From NCBI GenBank assembly GCA_964551995.1, contig CAZKFD010000034.1, forward strand, positions 8,830 through 72,829: a stretch of 64,000 bases of DNA, in the 5' to 3' direction. The notes under the pieces were generated by a model. That model made no database searches, had not been told where the DNA came from, and worked only from the letters and a program-made list of their open reading frames with translations. Both the position numbers and the translations under genes were made by a program. Of this stretch, positions 25,542-33,311 are shown in pieces. This DNA comes from DATKJS01 sp964551995 (GTDB lineage Bacteria > Acidobacteriota > Aminicenantia > Aminicenantales > Saccharicenantaceae). Position 1 is the first letter of the stretch. Each line of letters opens with the position of its first letter.

Positions 25542-25731
25542 TTTGTGATACGGCCGTGACATGCGCGATCAGGCGTAGCGTACTTAATCATACGCGGCCT
25601 CTTGCTAATGCAAAGCGGTGTATGCTACCCTATTTTTTAAGCTTGTCAGCAGGCTCAAGAGGTCGAAAAGGACGAGCCTCACACGCCCACGGCCAGGTGC
25701 TAATAATGACGTTCTCTAAAGAGGAGTGACT

Positions 25732-26037
25732 ATGGGGCATGCCACCACGGGCCAGATGATCGCTCCGACCTTAGTCATTTTCGTCGCCCTCGGCGTATTG
25801 CTAGCGTGGATCGGTGGCAAAGATAGGATGAGGCAGACCATCAAAGATGTTCTTGCAGTAGTCGGAATCTATGCCTTTGTGGTTTGGTTTCTCAAGACCT
25901 ACAGCGACCGTTGGGCTCTAGCGTTGGGGGCCGTGTGGTGGATCATCATCTGCACAATCAGCCTCTGCGCAATCATTATGGCCATCATGCGGAGGGTTAA
26001 GAGAGTTGCGAAGGAGGAAAGGCACATAAAGGACTAA
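25732..26037 (+). CDS. Small membrane protein of unknown function
   Basis: A 101-residue protein starting at the ATG 25732, five bases after a GAGGAG ribosome site. Three hydrophobic segments (about residues 8-24, 37-52 and 62-87) and a basic C-terminus (MRRVKRVAKEERHIKD) suggest a small inner-membrane protein with the tail in the cytoplasm. I recognise no family. Its GC content is lower than that of the chromosome to the left, and with the next genes it appears to be cargo of the tRNA-Gln-associated region. Confidence 0.6.
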   Translation: MGHATTGQMIAPTLVIFVALGVLLAWIGGKDRMRQTIKDVLAVVGIYAFVVWFLKTYSDRWALALGAVWWIIICTISLCAIIMAIMRRVKRVAKEERHIKD

Positions 26038-26083
26038 CATGTCGATCCAAAGGCCGAGTTTCTCATATGCCTAAGGAGCATCG

Positions 26084-26866
26084 ATGAGCTGGCAAGAAAA
26101 GTTCTGGAGACGCCAAGAGAGGATAAAGAGATATCGCCAAGCGTTCGTAGTTATAGTGATGCTAATTGTCGCCTATGCAGTTATTAAGGCCCTAAACGGA
26201 AAGGAAGAATTCGCCGGAGTAATCGTTGCATTGCTCATCGGCATAGCGGGCTTAATGCAAGATTCAATTAAGCCGCTATTTTATCGCCCCGCGCTCCGAA
26301 CATGTTACCAATTAGGAGTTCCCTATGGGCATAAAGTAGCGTCCAGAAACGAGGTTGGGGCCTTCCTTTGCGACAACTATTATTTCCGAATCAAAATTGA
26401 GAACACGGGCAATGAGACCCTGCAAGATGTCGAAATTGTCGCCGAAGAATGCTATAGAGAGGTTTCACTTGAAAAATATGAGAAGGTGGAGGATTTTCTC
26501 CCCTTAAATCTGTCATGGGCGCACAAGCCTTCCATCTGTACACTCCCGTTTATCCGGGACGGATTCTATTGGTTCTGCTCGTTTGGGTACATTCAAAAGT
26601 CCGAGCAGGCGGAGCTTGATAAATACGGCAGGTTCTTTAATGGCTCCAATTTTCGCGTCGTGTGTACTCTCGATACAATACCAAAACCCTATTCAGGCGA
26701 ACACGTCCTTGTCCCCGGTGATTATGTAATTTTCCTAGTGGTAACTGCAAAGAATATGAAGCCTGAGCGAAGGCACGTTAAGCTACACTTTGAGGATTAT
26801 TGGGACGATGATCGGGATGCTATGTTCAGAATAGACCAATTGAGCATCAACGAATTCGAAGACTAA
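26084..26866 (+). CDS. Membrane-anchored protein of unknown function
   Basis: 260 residues: a basic N-terminus, two closely spaced helices near residues 21-38 and 44-58, then a soluble domain of about 190 residues with a beta-rich look (NYYFRIKIENTGNETLQDVEI, GDYVIFLVVTAKNM). The pattern of an immunoglobulin-like or CARDB-like fold following NTGNETL is suggestive, but I cannot assign a family. AAGGAGCATCG precedes the ATG. It lies 46 bp after the small membrane protein and likely shares its transcript. The gene is AT-richer than the flanking chromosome. Confidence 0.65.
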   Translation: MSWQEKFWRRQERIKRYRQAFVVIVMLIVAYAVIKALNGKEEFAGVIVALLIGIAGLMQDSIKPLFYRPALRTCYQLGVPYGHKVASRNEVGAFLCDNYYFRIKIENTGNETLQDVEIVAEECYREVSLEKYEKVEDFLPLNLSWAHKPSICTLPFIRDGFYWFCSFGYIQKSEQAELDKYGRFFNGSNFRVVCTLDTIPKPYSGEHVLVPGDYVIFLVVTAKNMKPERRHVKLHFEDYWDDDRDAMFRIDQLSINEFED

Positions 26867-26917
26867 CATTAGAGCGCGTCGAGGAAACGAAGTCAGTCCC
26901 ATAGAACAGGATTCATA

Positions 26918-27128
26918 ATGCCTTGCAACAGTAACGAACACCTGCTTGGAGCAAATAAAAAGTTCACCGCGCAACAGGCCTCGTCGATAATAATCGATGC
27001 TCGGGATATATTCGAGCATTACCTCAAAGCGACGAGCTTATCCTTTGAGCGGGCACAACGTGTTCGGGAAGGAATATTTCTATATCCCGAGGACACAATC
27101 CAAGCTGATTGTGGGGCATTCGCTGGAG
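26918..27128 (+). pseudogene. Orphan gene interrupted by an IS3-family element
   Basis: An ATG at 26918 opens a frame of about 70 residues (MPCNSNEHLLGANKKF..., then DARDIFEHYLKATSLSFERA) that runs into the left end of the insertion sequence at 27129. Beyond it the frame reads transposase antisense. Joining across the element gives a stop within a few codons, so the insertion may have removed only the last residues. No family is recognised. Confidence 0.45.
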
Positions 27129-27158
27129 TGACCCGCACCCCGTTTCTCGCCCATTCTG

Positions 27159-28022
27159 TCAGCAACTTTTTGAATAAGCAAGTCCATTTTTTATCGCCTC
27201 GAGACCTAGGTCAGGAGGCCCCTTTTGAGGCTCGAGTTGAGCTGCATATTCCTCCGGAGTCGCATTGCCAAGAGCGCTGTGGGGCCGTTCTTCGTTGTAA
27301 TCCCGTCGCCAAGCTTCAACCTTGGCCCTGGCATCATCCAAGCTCAGGAACCAGTGCTCATTGAGGCATTCCTGCCGGAACCGGCCGTTGAAGGACTCGA
27401 TATAAGCGTTGTCCGTCGGCTTCCCCGGTCGGGAAAAGTCCAAAGTGACGTGATTCCAGTAAGCCCAAAGATCGACGTCCTTCGAGACGAATTCCGGGCC
27501 ATTATCAACCCGGATCGTCCGCGGTCGCCCGTGATCCTTCATGACCCGCTCCAAGACCTCGACTACCTCGCCGCCCCGGATCCTCTGGCCCACATGAATG
27601 GCCAGGCTTTCACGGGTATGATTGTCCACTATCGTTAAAAGCCGGATCCTCCGGCCATCGAAAAGCTCATCCGACATGAAATCCATGCTCCAACACTCGT
27701 TCTTTTCCGCGGCCAGAGGCCGTAGCTCTCGCTTCAGGCAGGCCTTGCGCCGCCTGGGGGACCCCTTCCTCATGACCAATCCTTCCTCCCGATACAGGCG
27801 GTAAACCCGCTTGTGATTCACGTGCCATCCTTCCCGCTCGATCAGGATATGAAGCCGTCGATATCCATACCCGATTCGCGACATCGCCAGATCCCTCAGA
27901 CGCAGGCGAAGCGCCGTCTGCGGATCCGCCACACTCTGGTGGCGGATCGTCGACCTTGCGAGGTCTAAAGCCGTGCGAGCCCGCCGCTCGGAGACCTGGT
28001 AGGATGTTCTCGTCACAAACAC
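27159..28022 (-). CDS. IS3-family transposase OrfB (DDE integrase)
   Basis: A 287-residue rve-type integrase with HTH_21 region SRIGYGYRRLHILIEREGW and the catalytic residues Asp (WSMDFMSD), Asp (RVDNGPEFVS) and Glu (NAYIESFNGRFRQECLN), seven residues before an arginine/lysine as usual. Its frame extends upstream through VLRPAEKRDLV to the A6G slip site at the end of OrfA, so the active product is expected to be an OrfAB fusion (28309 to 27159) made by -1 frameshifting, as in other IS3 elements. Confidence 0.92.
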   Translation of the reverse strand: MFVTRTSYQVSERRARTALDLARSTIRHQSVADPQTALRLRLRDLAMSRIGYGYRRLHILIEREGWHVNHKRVYRLYREEGLVMRKGSPRRRKACLKRELRPLAAEKNECWSMDFMSDELFDGRRIRLLTIVDNHTRESLAIHVGQRIRGGEVVEVLERVMKDHGRPRTIRVDNGPEFVSKDVDLWAYWNHVTLDFSRPGKPTDNAYIESFNGRFRQECLNEHWFLSLDDARAKVEAWRRDYNEERPHSALGNATPEEYAAQLEPQKGPPDLGLEAIKNGLAYSKSC

Positions 28023-28045
28023 TAGGTCTCGCTTCTCGGCGGGCC

Positions 28046-28309
28046 TTAGAACTTTTTTGATAAGGCATCCTGGAGCATCTGCTTATCGAGCGTTAAGTCG
28101 GCCACCAACCGCTTCAACCGCCGGTTCTCATCCTCGAGCTGCCTCAGCCGGCGGAGCTCCGAAACGCCCATCCCCGCGTACTTCTTCTTCCATCGATAGA
28201 ACGTGACCTCCGAGATCTCCATCTTCCGGATGATCTCCGCAATGGGCGTCCCGCTCTCCGCTTGCCTCAAAGCAAAAACGATCTGAGCCTCCGTGAACTT
28301 CTTCTTCAT
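28046..28309 (-). CDS. IS3-family transposase OrfA (HTH)
   Basis: An 87-residue HTH_Tnp_1 protein (KFTEAQIVFALRQAESGTPI, EISEVTFYRWKKKYAGM) with a leucine-zipper-like tail (LEDENRRLKRLVADLTLDK). It ends at LSKKF* in the A-rich slippery stretch around 28050-28057 from which the ribosome can move to the OrfB frame. A GAGTTCGGG sequence and AAAGGAG lie upstream of the ATG. Confidence 0.92.
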   Translation of the reverse strand: MKKKFTEAQIVFALRQAESGTPIAEIIRKMEISEVTFYRWKKKYAGMGVSELRRLRQLEDENRRLKRLVADLTLDKQMLQDALSKKF

Positions 28310-28470
28310 CCCGAACTCCTTTCCGAATGCCCGATTTTATCAAAAAAGTTGCATCCGGAATGGACCAAAATCCGGGGTTCAGGTCAGGGTCTATCGGCAT
28401 GGATAGCCAAAAGATAGGCTTGACTGGCCGGACTTCTGCTGTTTTCATAAAGCTGACGAACGGGGTGGCA

Positions 28471-28869
28471 ATGGCAACAAACGATATCGAGATCCAAGAT
28501 CCTTTTGAACGGGCGTCAGGCTGGGTCACGAATTGCTTAATGCCAGTTCTTAAGACCCTGGCCAAAGTGCTCGAGGAAAAGGGCTATCGAGCGTCGGTAC
28601 ATAAACATGCGGATCAAACACTGAGCCTCAGCTTTTCGAAATTCGCGAACAGGTTCGAGTATACGCTCGATTGTCTGGTGAGCCCGGTCGTGATGCCCGA
28701 CTGGCCTAAAGGTCGCATAGACCTCAGGTGTTCCCGTCGCGTAAACTATACGGAAGACTCAGTGCCGTTTCGAGACTCCGGATCCCTCTACGACATAGAA
28801 GACGTGAGCGGGAAGGAAATCGAGCTCCATTTTCAAAAGACCTTCCGACGCTGGATTGTCCTTGAGTGA
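28471..28869 (+). CDS. Hypothetical protein
   Basis: 132 residues from the ATG at 28471 (MATNDIEIQDPFERASGWVTN...). A longer frame begins inside the IS right end at 28327 or at ATG 28399, but the later ATG follows a GGGGTGG sequence and avoids IS-derived residues. The protein is mixed alpha/beta without membrane segments, rich in charged residues (VLEEKGYRASVHKHADQTLSL). No family is recognised. A terminator follows 64 bp after the stop. Confidence 0.55.
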   Translation: MATNDIEIQDPFERASGWVTNCLMPVLKTLAKVLEEKGYRASVHKHADQTLSLSFSKFANRFEYTLDCLVSPVVMPDWPKGRIDLRCSRRVNYTEDSVPFRDSGSLYDIEDVSGKEIELHFQKTFRRWIVLE

Positions 28870-28932
28870 AGAGATGACGAAGGGAGCCAGAGGCCCCCGA
28901 TCGCATGGACTCGTCGGAGGTCAGCAGCGGAT

Positions 28933-28974
28933 GCCGGGCGGGTCAGCGAAGGAAACCCGGCCCCGGCTTTTTTT
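28933..28974 (+). terminator. Rho-independent terminator after the hypothetical gene
   Basis: GCCGGG (28933-28938) pairs with CCCGGC (28962-28967), an inner GGGT/ACCC extends the stem past a bulge, and seven T residues follow (28968-28974). Confidence 0.75.
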
Positions 28975-29006
28975 CGTGACGCCTGAACTCAGTCTCGATG
29001 GAGAGG

Positions 29007-29545
29007 TCAGTTGTCGGTCAATGTGAGGGTAACCGTGACCGTGTGATTGTCGCTCGCAACGAGGGACGTCATGGTGTTGATGGATAGCACGTACGTCAGC
29101 TGAGCTCCGTTCGTGGCCCCGGTGCCCGTGGCGCAACTTCCAATCCCCTCCACAATGTCCGCCGCCGTGGAGGTCATTGTGATTTGACCCGCGCTCGTGC
29201 CCTGATTCAGCAGGCCGGAGGGTGTCGCGCGGTCAGGAGCAGCGAGCACCCGGCCGGTGCCGCGTCCGACGCCCCCCAATTCGCCTGCAGCCTCCGAGTG
29301 ACTCCTGAGGCCACCGTGGATGTGTACTGGGCATAAGTCGTATTGGTCGTCGGATTCGCCGGAGTCGCTCCCCCCTGGGCTGGGGCGGACACGGCCAGCG
29401 TCGCCGGATTGCCGGTTGTGGCCAGTGCGCTAATGGTCCCGATCTGCATGATGACCGTCTGGGTTGTCGTGGCCGCCGCAAAAGCCAGTACGGCAAAGCC
29501 GATGACGAGCCCTGTCCCTGTAAAGAATGCTTTTAGGTGCCGCAT
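29007..29545 (-). pseudogene. Secreted protein gene with a frameshift
   Basis: Two overlapping frames make one product: 29545 leftward gives a signal peptide (MRHLKAFFTGTGLVIGFAVLAFA) and a Thr/Ala-rich segment ending LQANWGASDAAPAGCSLLLTA. A second frame from about 29250 to 29007 continues with SGLLNQGTSAGQITMTSTAAD...TVTVTLTLTDN. A single-base change between about 29225 and 29255 splits them. The intact protein would be about 175 residues, small, secreted and beta-rich; I recognise no family. GAGAGG lies six bases before the ATG. It may be a true pseudogene or a sequencing error. Confidence 0.6.
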
Positions 29546-29619
29546 GTGATGCCTCTCAATAGTTCATCTCAGGACCGATCTCCTGACTTGACTGATCTTA
29601 GGGTTGCTTGGCGCGGGTG

Positions 29620-29643
29620 TGAATCACCGTTGGAGGTGATTCA
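29620..29643. promoter_or_regulatory. Perfect 9-bp inverted repeat, possible operator or leader hairpin
   Basis: TGAATCACC (29620-29628) and GGTGATTCA (29635-29643) enclose GTTGGA. It lies 75 bp upstream of the frameshifted secreted-protein gene on the minus strand. No T tract follows on either strand, so it is not a simple terminator. Confidence 0.45.
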
Positions 29644-29682
29644 TGAGATGAGATTATTGGTCTCCCTCTAACCGAGAAGCCT

Positions 29683-29729
29683 AGCCGGATCTCACCCCTT
29701 GCGGTGAGGCTCGCAAAAAAACTCCGGCT
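29683..29729. other. Nested hairpin, possible structured RNA leader
   Basis: An outer stem AGCCGGA (29683-29689) / TCCGGCT (29723-29729) surrounds an inner stem CTCACC (29691-29696) / GGTGAG (29703-29708) with a CCTTGC loop and a seven-A stretch (29715-29721) on one side. With the inverted repeat at 29620 it forms a 110-bp structured block upstream of the minus-strand secreted-protein gene. I tried to match it to c-di-GMP riboswitches and could not. The rest of 29546-29976 has no gene that I can support. Confidence 0.4.
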
Positions 29730-29976
29730 GGCAGGCGTCAATGTCTTGACCAGAACCGCTCACCTGCTGTCGCGAGATTGAGAATGACATGAAGGCAGAG
29801 AGAAAAGACATCGGACTCGGGGCGGACAATCTCTCCTGGCTGGCCGAAAGGGCCTGGCCATGCCTGGCTACTGCCTACGGCCATCTCCCTGCCGGCGGCA
29901 TCGATCGCCCCGCCGCTCTCCCGGAGACTTGACCCGCCGCCGGTTCGCTGATAAGTTCCCGGAGAGGAGGATGATG

Positions 29977-30543
29977 ATGCAAAACAATCAAGCCGCGCTC
30001 CTCGTTATGGACGTTCAAAACGGCATCGTGGAGCGTCTTGCCATCAAACCGGAACTTCTCGCCCCCATCGAGCGCGCTGTCCGCGCGGCTCGTCACGCGG
30101 GAATCCCGGTGATCTTCGTGCGCGTGGCATTCCGCGCCGGCTGGCCCGAGGTGAGCCGCCGGAACAAGTCTTTCGCGCGCCTCGTCGAACGCGGCGGCAT
30201 GGCGCTGGCCGACCAGGCCACTCAGATTCACGAGTCCGTCGCTCCCCGCTCGGACGAAGCCGTCGTGACCAAGTTGCGCGTCAGCGCCTTCAGCGGCAGC
30301 GATCTGGAGGTCATCCTGAGGGCCCGTGGGGTCGAGACGCTGATCTTGACGGGCATTGGCACAAGCGGAGTCGTCCTGTCCACCCTGCGCGAGGCGGCCG
30401 ACAGGGATTACCGGCTGGTCGTTCTCTCCGACGCCTGCATCGATCCCGACGCGGAAGTGCACCGCGTGTTGGTGGAAAAAGTCTTCCCGCGGCAGGCGGA
30501 GGTCATGACGGCGGACGAGTGGGCCGAAAGGATCAATGAATGA
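29977..30543 (+). CDS. Isochorismatase-family protein without the usual nucleophilic cysteine
   Basis: 188 residues of the isochorismatase/nicotinamidase fold: ALLVMDVQNGIVE (catalytic Asp), HAGIPVIFVRVAFR, VVTKLRVSAFSGSDLEVIL (catalytic Lys) and LILTGIGTSGVVLSTLREAADRDY. In cysteine hydrolases this last segment normally reads T-x-x-C-V; here the position is valine, so the usual nucleophile is missing, a pattern I recall in one branch of the family. Three ATG codons follow GGAGAGGAGG; the last (29977) has the best spacing. The substrate is unknown. Confidence 0.82.
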   Translation: MQNNQAALLVMDVQNGIVERLAIKPELLAPIERAVRAARHAGIPVIFVRVAFRAGWPEVSRRNKSFARLVERGGMALADQATQIHESVAPRSDEAVVTKLRVSAFSGSDLEVILRARGVETLILTGIGTSGVVLSTLREAADRDYRLVVLSDACIDPDAEVHRVLVEKVFPRQAEVMTADEWAERINE

Positions 30544-30553
30544 CCGACTTCGA

Positions 30554-31015
30554 TCAGCGGATGCGCCACATCCCTCCGGAATATTCCGACCGCTCGAGCT
30601 TGGGCCAGGTCCTGACGTCGGTCAGTTTGCCGTTTTTGAAAACGACGCGGATGACCGTGTAGATTTCGAGGTCGACTGTGGTGTCCTTGTAGGCGGTTGT
30701 CCCCGAGCCCGTGATCGTGCCGATGGTGGCCGATTCGCTGCCGACGAGCTTGGCGAAAATCTCGACCCTGAATTCTCCCGGCGACCCGAAGATGCTGCTT
30801 ATTTCATGTTTGGAAAACCTGATTTTCCCGTAGTTTTGGCCGGCCACCTCTTTGGGTGTCGGGTTCTCGGCCGACCACGAGCCCTGGAGTTCGAACTTCC
30901 AGCCCGCGAGCTTGGCTTCGACGCTCACCTTGTTGGAAGCCGAACAAGCCGAGCAAAGGACGGCGATCGCCAACACGAGAACACAGGCTGTGGCGATATA
31001 ATCCCGGCTTTTCAT
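30554..31015 (-). CDS. Secreted or lipid-anchored protein of unknown function
   Basis: 153 residues starting with a signal sequence MKSRDYIATACVLVLAIAVLCSACSAS; the CSAC stretch could serve as a weak lipobox, but its -3 residue is atypical. The mature part (about 130 residues) is beta-rich with no cysteine pattern or known motif. It is convergent with the isochorismatase-family gene and lies 94 bp past the stop of the CAP-domain gene's neighbour region. I do not recognise a family. Confidence 0.65.
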   Translation of the reverse strand: MKSRDYIATACVLVLAIAVLCSACSASNKVSVEAKLAGWKFELQGSWSAENPTPKEVAGQNYGKIRFSKHEISSIFGSPGEFRVEIFAKLVGSESATIGTITGSGTTAYKDTTVDLEIYTVIRVVFKNGKLTDVRTWPKLERSEYSGGMWRIR

Positions 31016-31108
31016 GTCCCCACCTTCGGCGGCCTTATTATAGCCCCCACGGGGAGCAGGCTTTCAATTGGCGGGCCGAGGATGCGCCTTTCAGGGCGAT
31101 GCGGGCGA

Positions 31109-32305
31109 TCAATTCGCAAGGATGACCGCAACCACGTATCCCTGCCGGCCGCCGCCCCCTATTAACTCGATCGGCAGCGTGGAGATTCCGATCCTCCGCA
31201 GGCGGGGATCCTGGAGACGCTTTTCGAAACTCCTGTCGATCGAATCAAGCCTCCCGAACACGAAGACAAAAACGTTCTCCGCGGCGAGACCGGGGACGAC
31301 GGCTTCCTGCCCCGTTTTTTCCCCAGCAATCAGCGCGTCGGCCTCGCGGGCCAGATCGGCATCCAGTTCCAGGAGCTCGAGCCTCGCCTTCGCCCGGACC
31401 GCGTTCGCGGTCTTGAGCACGTCCAGGGCCCGCGCGAGCTCTCCGGGCCCCGAGGCGCCGTCGTCCTGGATGAAGACGGCGCAGACGAAATAGGCGCCTC
31501 CCGGATAACCGGGGCCCCGTCCGAAGGAAACGCCGAGGCCGGCCCTCCCATATCGCGCCAAGTCCTGTCTCCCGAGCGCGGCCTCGATCATCTCGAGATC
31601 CGGGCCGGCGGCGAAACGCACCAGGGCGGCTCCGAAATAGGACGGCACCGGCGGGGTACCTTGCCCGGCGGCCTTGTCCCGGGCGAAGGTCTCAGCCGTC
31701 CGGCCGACCTCGTCGATCAGCTCCAGGGCCGGCAGGCCCTGTTTCACGCGCCACTCGTTCAGGGCGCCGAGAATCCGAGCGCGGACTTCGGGCGCGGGCT
31801 CGGGGACGAGGCTCCTGATGAAGTCTTCGGTGACGAAGTAATCATGATCCGGGACGAGGACGATTCCAATCCCGACCTCGTCGAAGCCCGGATTGAGGAC
31901 GTTCTCCCGGTGGCCTTCGCTGGCCATGAAGCTCTGGTGAATGAGCTCGGCGACATAGGTCCCGCTCCGGGCGACGTTTTCGCCGTTCTCGGCGAAGAGG
32001 ACGGCCGCTTCGGCGAGCCGGTCGGTGAACGTCTGCCCCGTCGCGGATACATGAGATAGGACGCCGCGCGCGGCCATCTCGGCGCTGTGTCTCCTGGCCA
32101 GCCGAACGACCTCCGGCGACACGCGGAGGACGGTTAAGCCCCGAGACGCCCGCTCCCTGTTGAGCGCCGCAAGCAGATCCCGTTCGATCTCCTCGACGGC
32201 GGGAAGACCGCCAGCATTCTGGCCCGCCGGAAGACGGCCCGCCGGAATAAAAGGGGGCCGTAGCCACAAAACGACGAGAAGCAGGCTTGCCCGGAAGAGC
32301 CCCAT
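31109..32305 (-). CDS. Secreted CAP (SCP/PR1)-domain protein
   Basis: About 398 residues from the ATG at 32305, which gives a clean signal peptide (MGLFRASLLLVVLWLRPPFIPAG). A CAP domain fills residues 35-165: LLAALNRERASRGL, RHSAEMAARGVLSHVSATGQTF, FAENGENVARSG and FMASEGHRENVLNPGFDEVGIGI, keeping the usual His and Glu pair. The C-terminal 230 residues contain a second, degenerate alpha/beta region (ILGALNEWRVKQGLPALEL) that may be a decayed CAP repeat. An ATG at 32350 is also possible; neither has a good ribosome site. The role is unknown: CAP proteins in bacteria are secreted and of varied function. Confidence 0.82.
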   Translation of the reverse strand: MGLFRASLLLVVLWLRPPFIPAGRLPAGQNAGGLPAVEEIERDLLAALNRERASRGLTVLRVSPEVVRLARRHSAEMAARGVLSHVSATGQTFTDRLAEAAVLFAENGENVARSGTYVAELIHQSFMASEGHRENVLNPGFDEVGIGIVLVPDHDYFVTEDFIRSLVPEPAPEVRARILGALNEWRVKQGLPALELIDEVGRTAETFARDKAAGQGTPPVPSYFGAALVRFAAGPDLEMIEAALGRQDLARYGRAGLGVSFGRGPGYPGGAYFVCAVFIQDDGASGPGELARALDVLKTANAVRAKARLELLELDADLAREADALIAGEKTGQEAVVPGLAAENVFVFVFGRLDSIDRSFEKRLQDPRLRRIGISTLPIELIGGGGRQGYVVAVILAN

Positions 32306-32464
32306 GCCGCGCCCGCGAAGAGCTCTCACGTATGTCCCCGCGCCATCCATTTTCCCCGAAAGAGAGACAAAAGTAAAACGGGGGCCACGGCGGGCGAGGA
32401 CTGCAGATGTGGCCCGGCGCCGTCCCGGCCAGCCGGGCATTCCGGGCGCGGGGGCAGAGGCCGT

Positions 32465-32493
32465 TTGACAACTCGCAACAGGGGGCATAAATT
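32465..32493 (+). promoter_or_regulatory. Sigma-70-type promoter for tatA
   Basis: A perfect TTGACA (32465-32470), a 17-bp spacer and TAAATT (32488-32493) precede tatA by 46 bp. The -35 box overlaps the far 5' side of the divergent CAP-domain region. Confidence 0.6.
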
Positions 32494-32538
32494 ATTATAA
32501 GGGAGAGTGGAAGGCGATATCGGATCAGGAGAAGGACG

Positions 32539-32763
32539 ATGATCGAAAACCTGCTGCAGCCGACGCATCTGCTGCTCATCCTTGTCATCGTGCTCATCGT
32601 TTTCGGCCCCAAGAAGCTCCCTGAAATCGGCAAGTCCCTCGGCCAGGCCATTCGGGGATTCAAGGAAGCGGTGAACAAGGCCACCGAAGAAATAAACCGG
32701 CCCGAGGAGAAGACGCCGGCGAGCACGCCCGCGATCCAGGAAAAAGAAACCAATAAACAATAA
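32539..32763 (+). CDS. tatA: Sec-independent protein translocase TatA/E
   Basis: A 74-residue TatA-type protein: short periplasmic N-terminus, one helix (HLLLILVIVLIVF), the FGPKKLPEIGKSLGQAIRGFKEA hinge and amphipathic helix, and a charged tail. It forms the pore-building part of the Tat pathway for folded proteins. AGGAGAAGGACG precedes the ATG. No TatC is in the window; a Tat-type signal is seen on the Gfo/Idh protein at 42.2-43.4 kb. Confidence 0.93.
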   Translation: MIENLLQPTHLLLILVIVLIVFGPKKLPEIGKSLGQAIRGFKEAVNKATEEINRPEEKTPASTPAIQEKETNKQ

Positions 32764-32880
32764 GCTGACGGGCCCGGCACCGCGGCGGCGCCAGGGCTGC
32801 GACTTCCTGCCCCGCTTGATCTGGCGTTTCTGAAGCCTGCGGATCCGTGGACCCGGCAGCCGCATGCTCAGAATCGGCCG

Positions 32881-33222
32881 TTGAAAACCGTCGACGCACT
32901 GGTCGCGAGCGGCATGAAGGACGCCGGCTATTGCTATGTCGGCCCGGATGAGGGGATTTGCTTCTTCCGCGGCTGGGACGGCCTCCTCATTACGAACCTG
33001 GAGCGCTACCCTTCGGGCCTCCGGGGCCTCGGGATTTATATCCCGGGAAGTGGCTGAAATAGGCCCTCTACACGGACGCCGGGACCCGCACGTGCAGCAA
33101 GGGCATCCCCGGCACGAAAGGGCCGCGAATACGAAGACATGCGCCGGTTCGCCGAGTGGCGCGCCGACGACATCAAGATCGACTGGTGCAACACCAAGGG
33201 CCAGGACATCGTCAGGACGTAA
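32881..33222 (+). pseudogene. Degraded alpha-galactosidase (GH27) fragment
   Basis: Three frames placed end to end read as a piece of a GH27 alpha-galactosidase: LKTVDALVASGMKDAGYCYVG (32881 on), then ALYTDAGTRTCSKGIPGTKG (about 33059 on, after an in-frame TAG), then REYEDMRRFAEWRADDIKIDWCNT (33128 on) ending at a TAA at 33222. The family's conserved stretches D-A-G-T-x-T-C and the nucleophile region K-x-D-W-C-N-T are recognisable. Only about 110 residues remain of a normal 400 or more, with two frameshifts and a stop, so the gene is dead. Confidence 0.65.
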
Positions 33223-33311
33223 CCCGGTTGCACGAAGCCCAGCGCGCCGCCGGCGGGTTGACTCGGCCCCCCTCGCCGTCATATCCTGGGGCTGGTCGAG
33301 AGGAACAGGCT

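Larger units (their letters stand above)
27129..28386 (-). mobile_element. IS3-family insertion sequence (IS407-like), 1258 bp
   Basis: Two transposase frames are bounded by imperfect inverted repeats. The left end begins TGACCCGCACCCCG at 27129 and the right end, read inward, TGACCTGAACCCCG at 28386; the matches continue as CCATTC and GCAACTTTTT at the same offsets. A slippery A-rich stretch joins OrfA and OrfB. No convincing 3-4 bp target duplication is visible (GGAG on the left, GGGT on the right), which may reflect imprecise end calls or later change. The element is otherwise intact and could be active. Confidence 0.85.

Noticed and set aside
29546..29730. c-di-GMP (GEMM) riboswitch
   Set aside because: The characteristic GEMM core and tetraloop-receptor bases could not be found; only generic hairpins are visible.
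25230..29900. A second copy of the tRNA-Gln 3' end as attR
   Set aside because: I scanned for the T-arm and acceptor sequence downstream and found no copy in the window.
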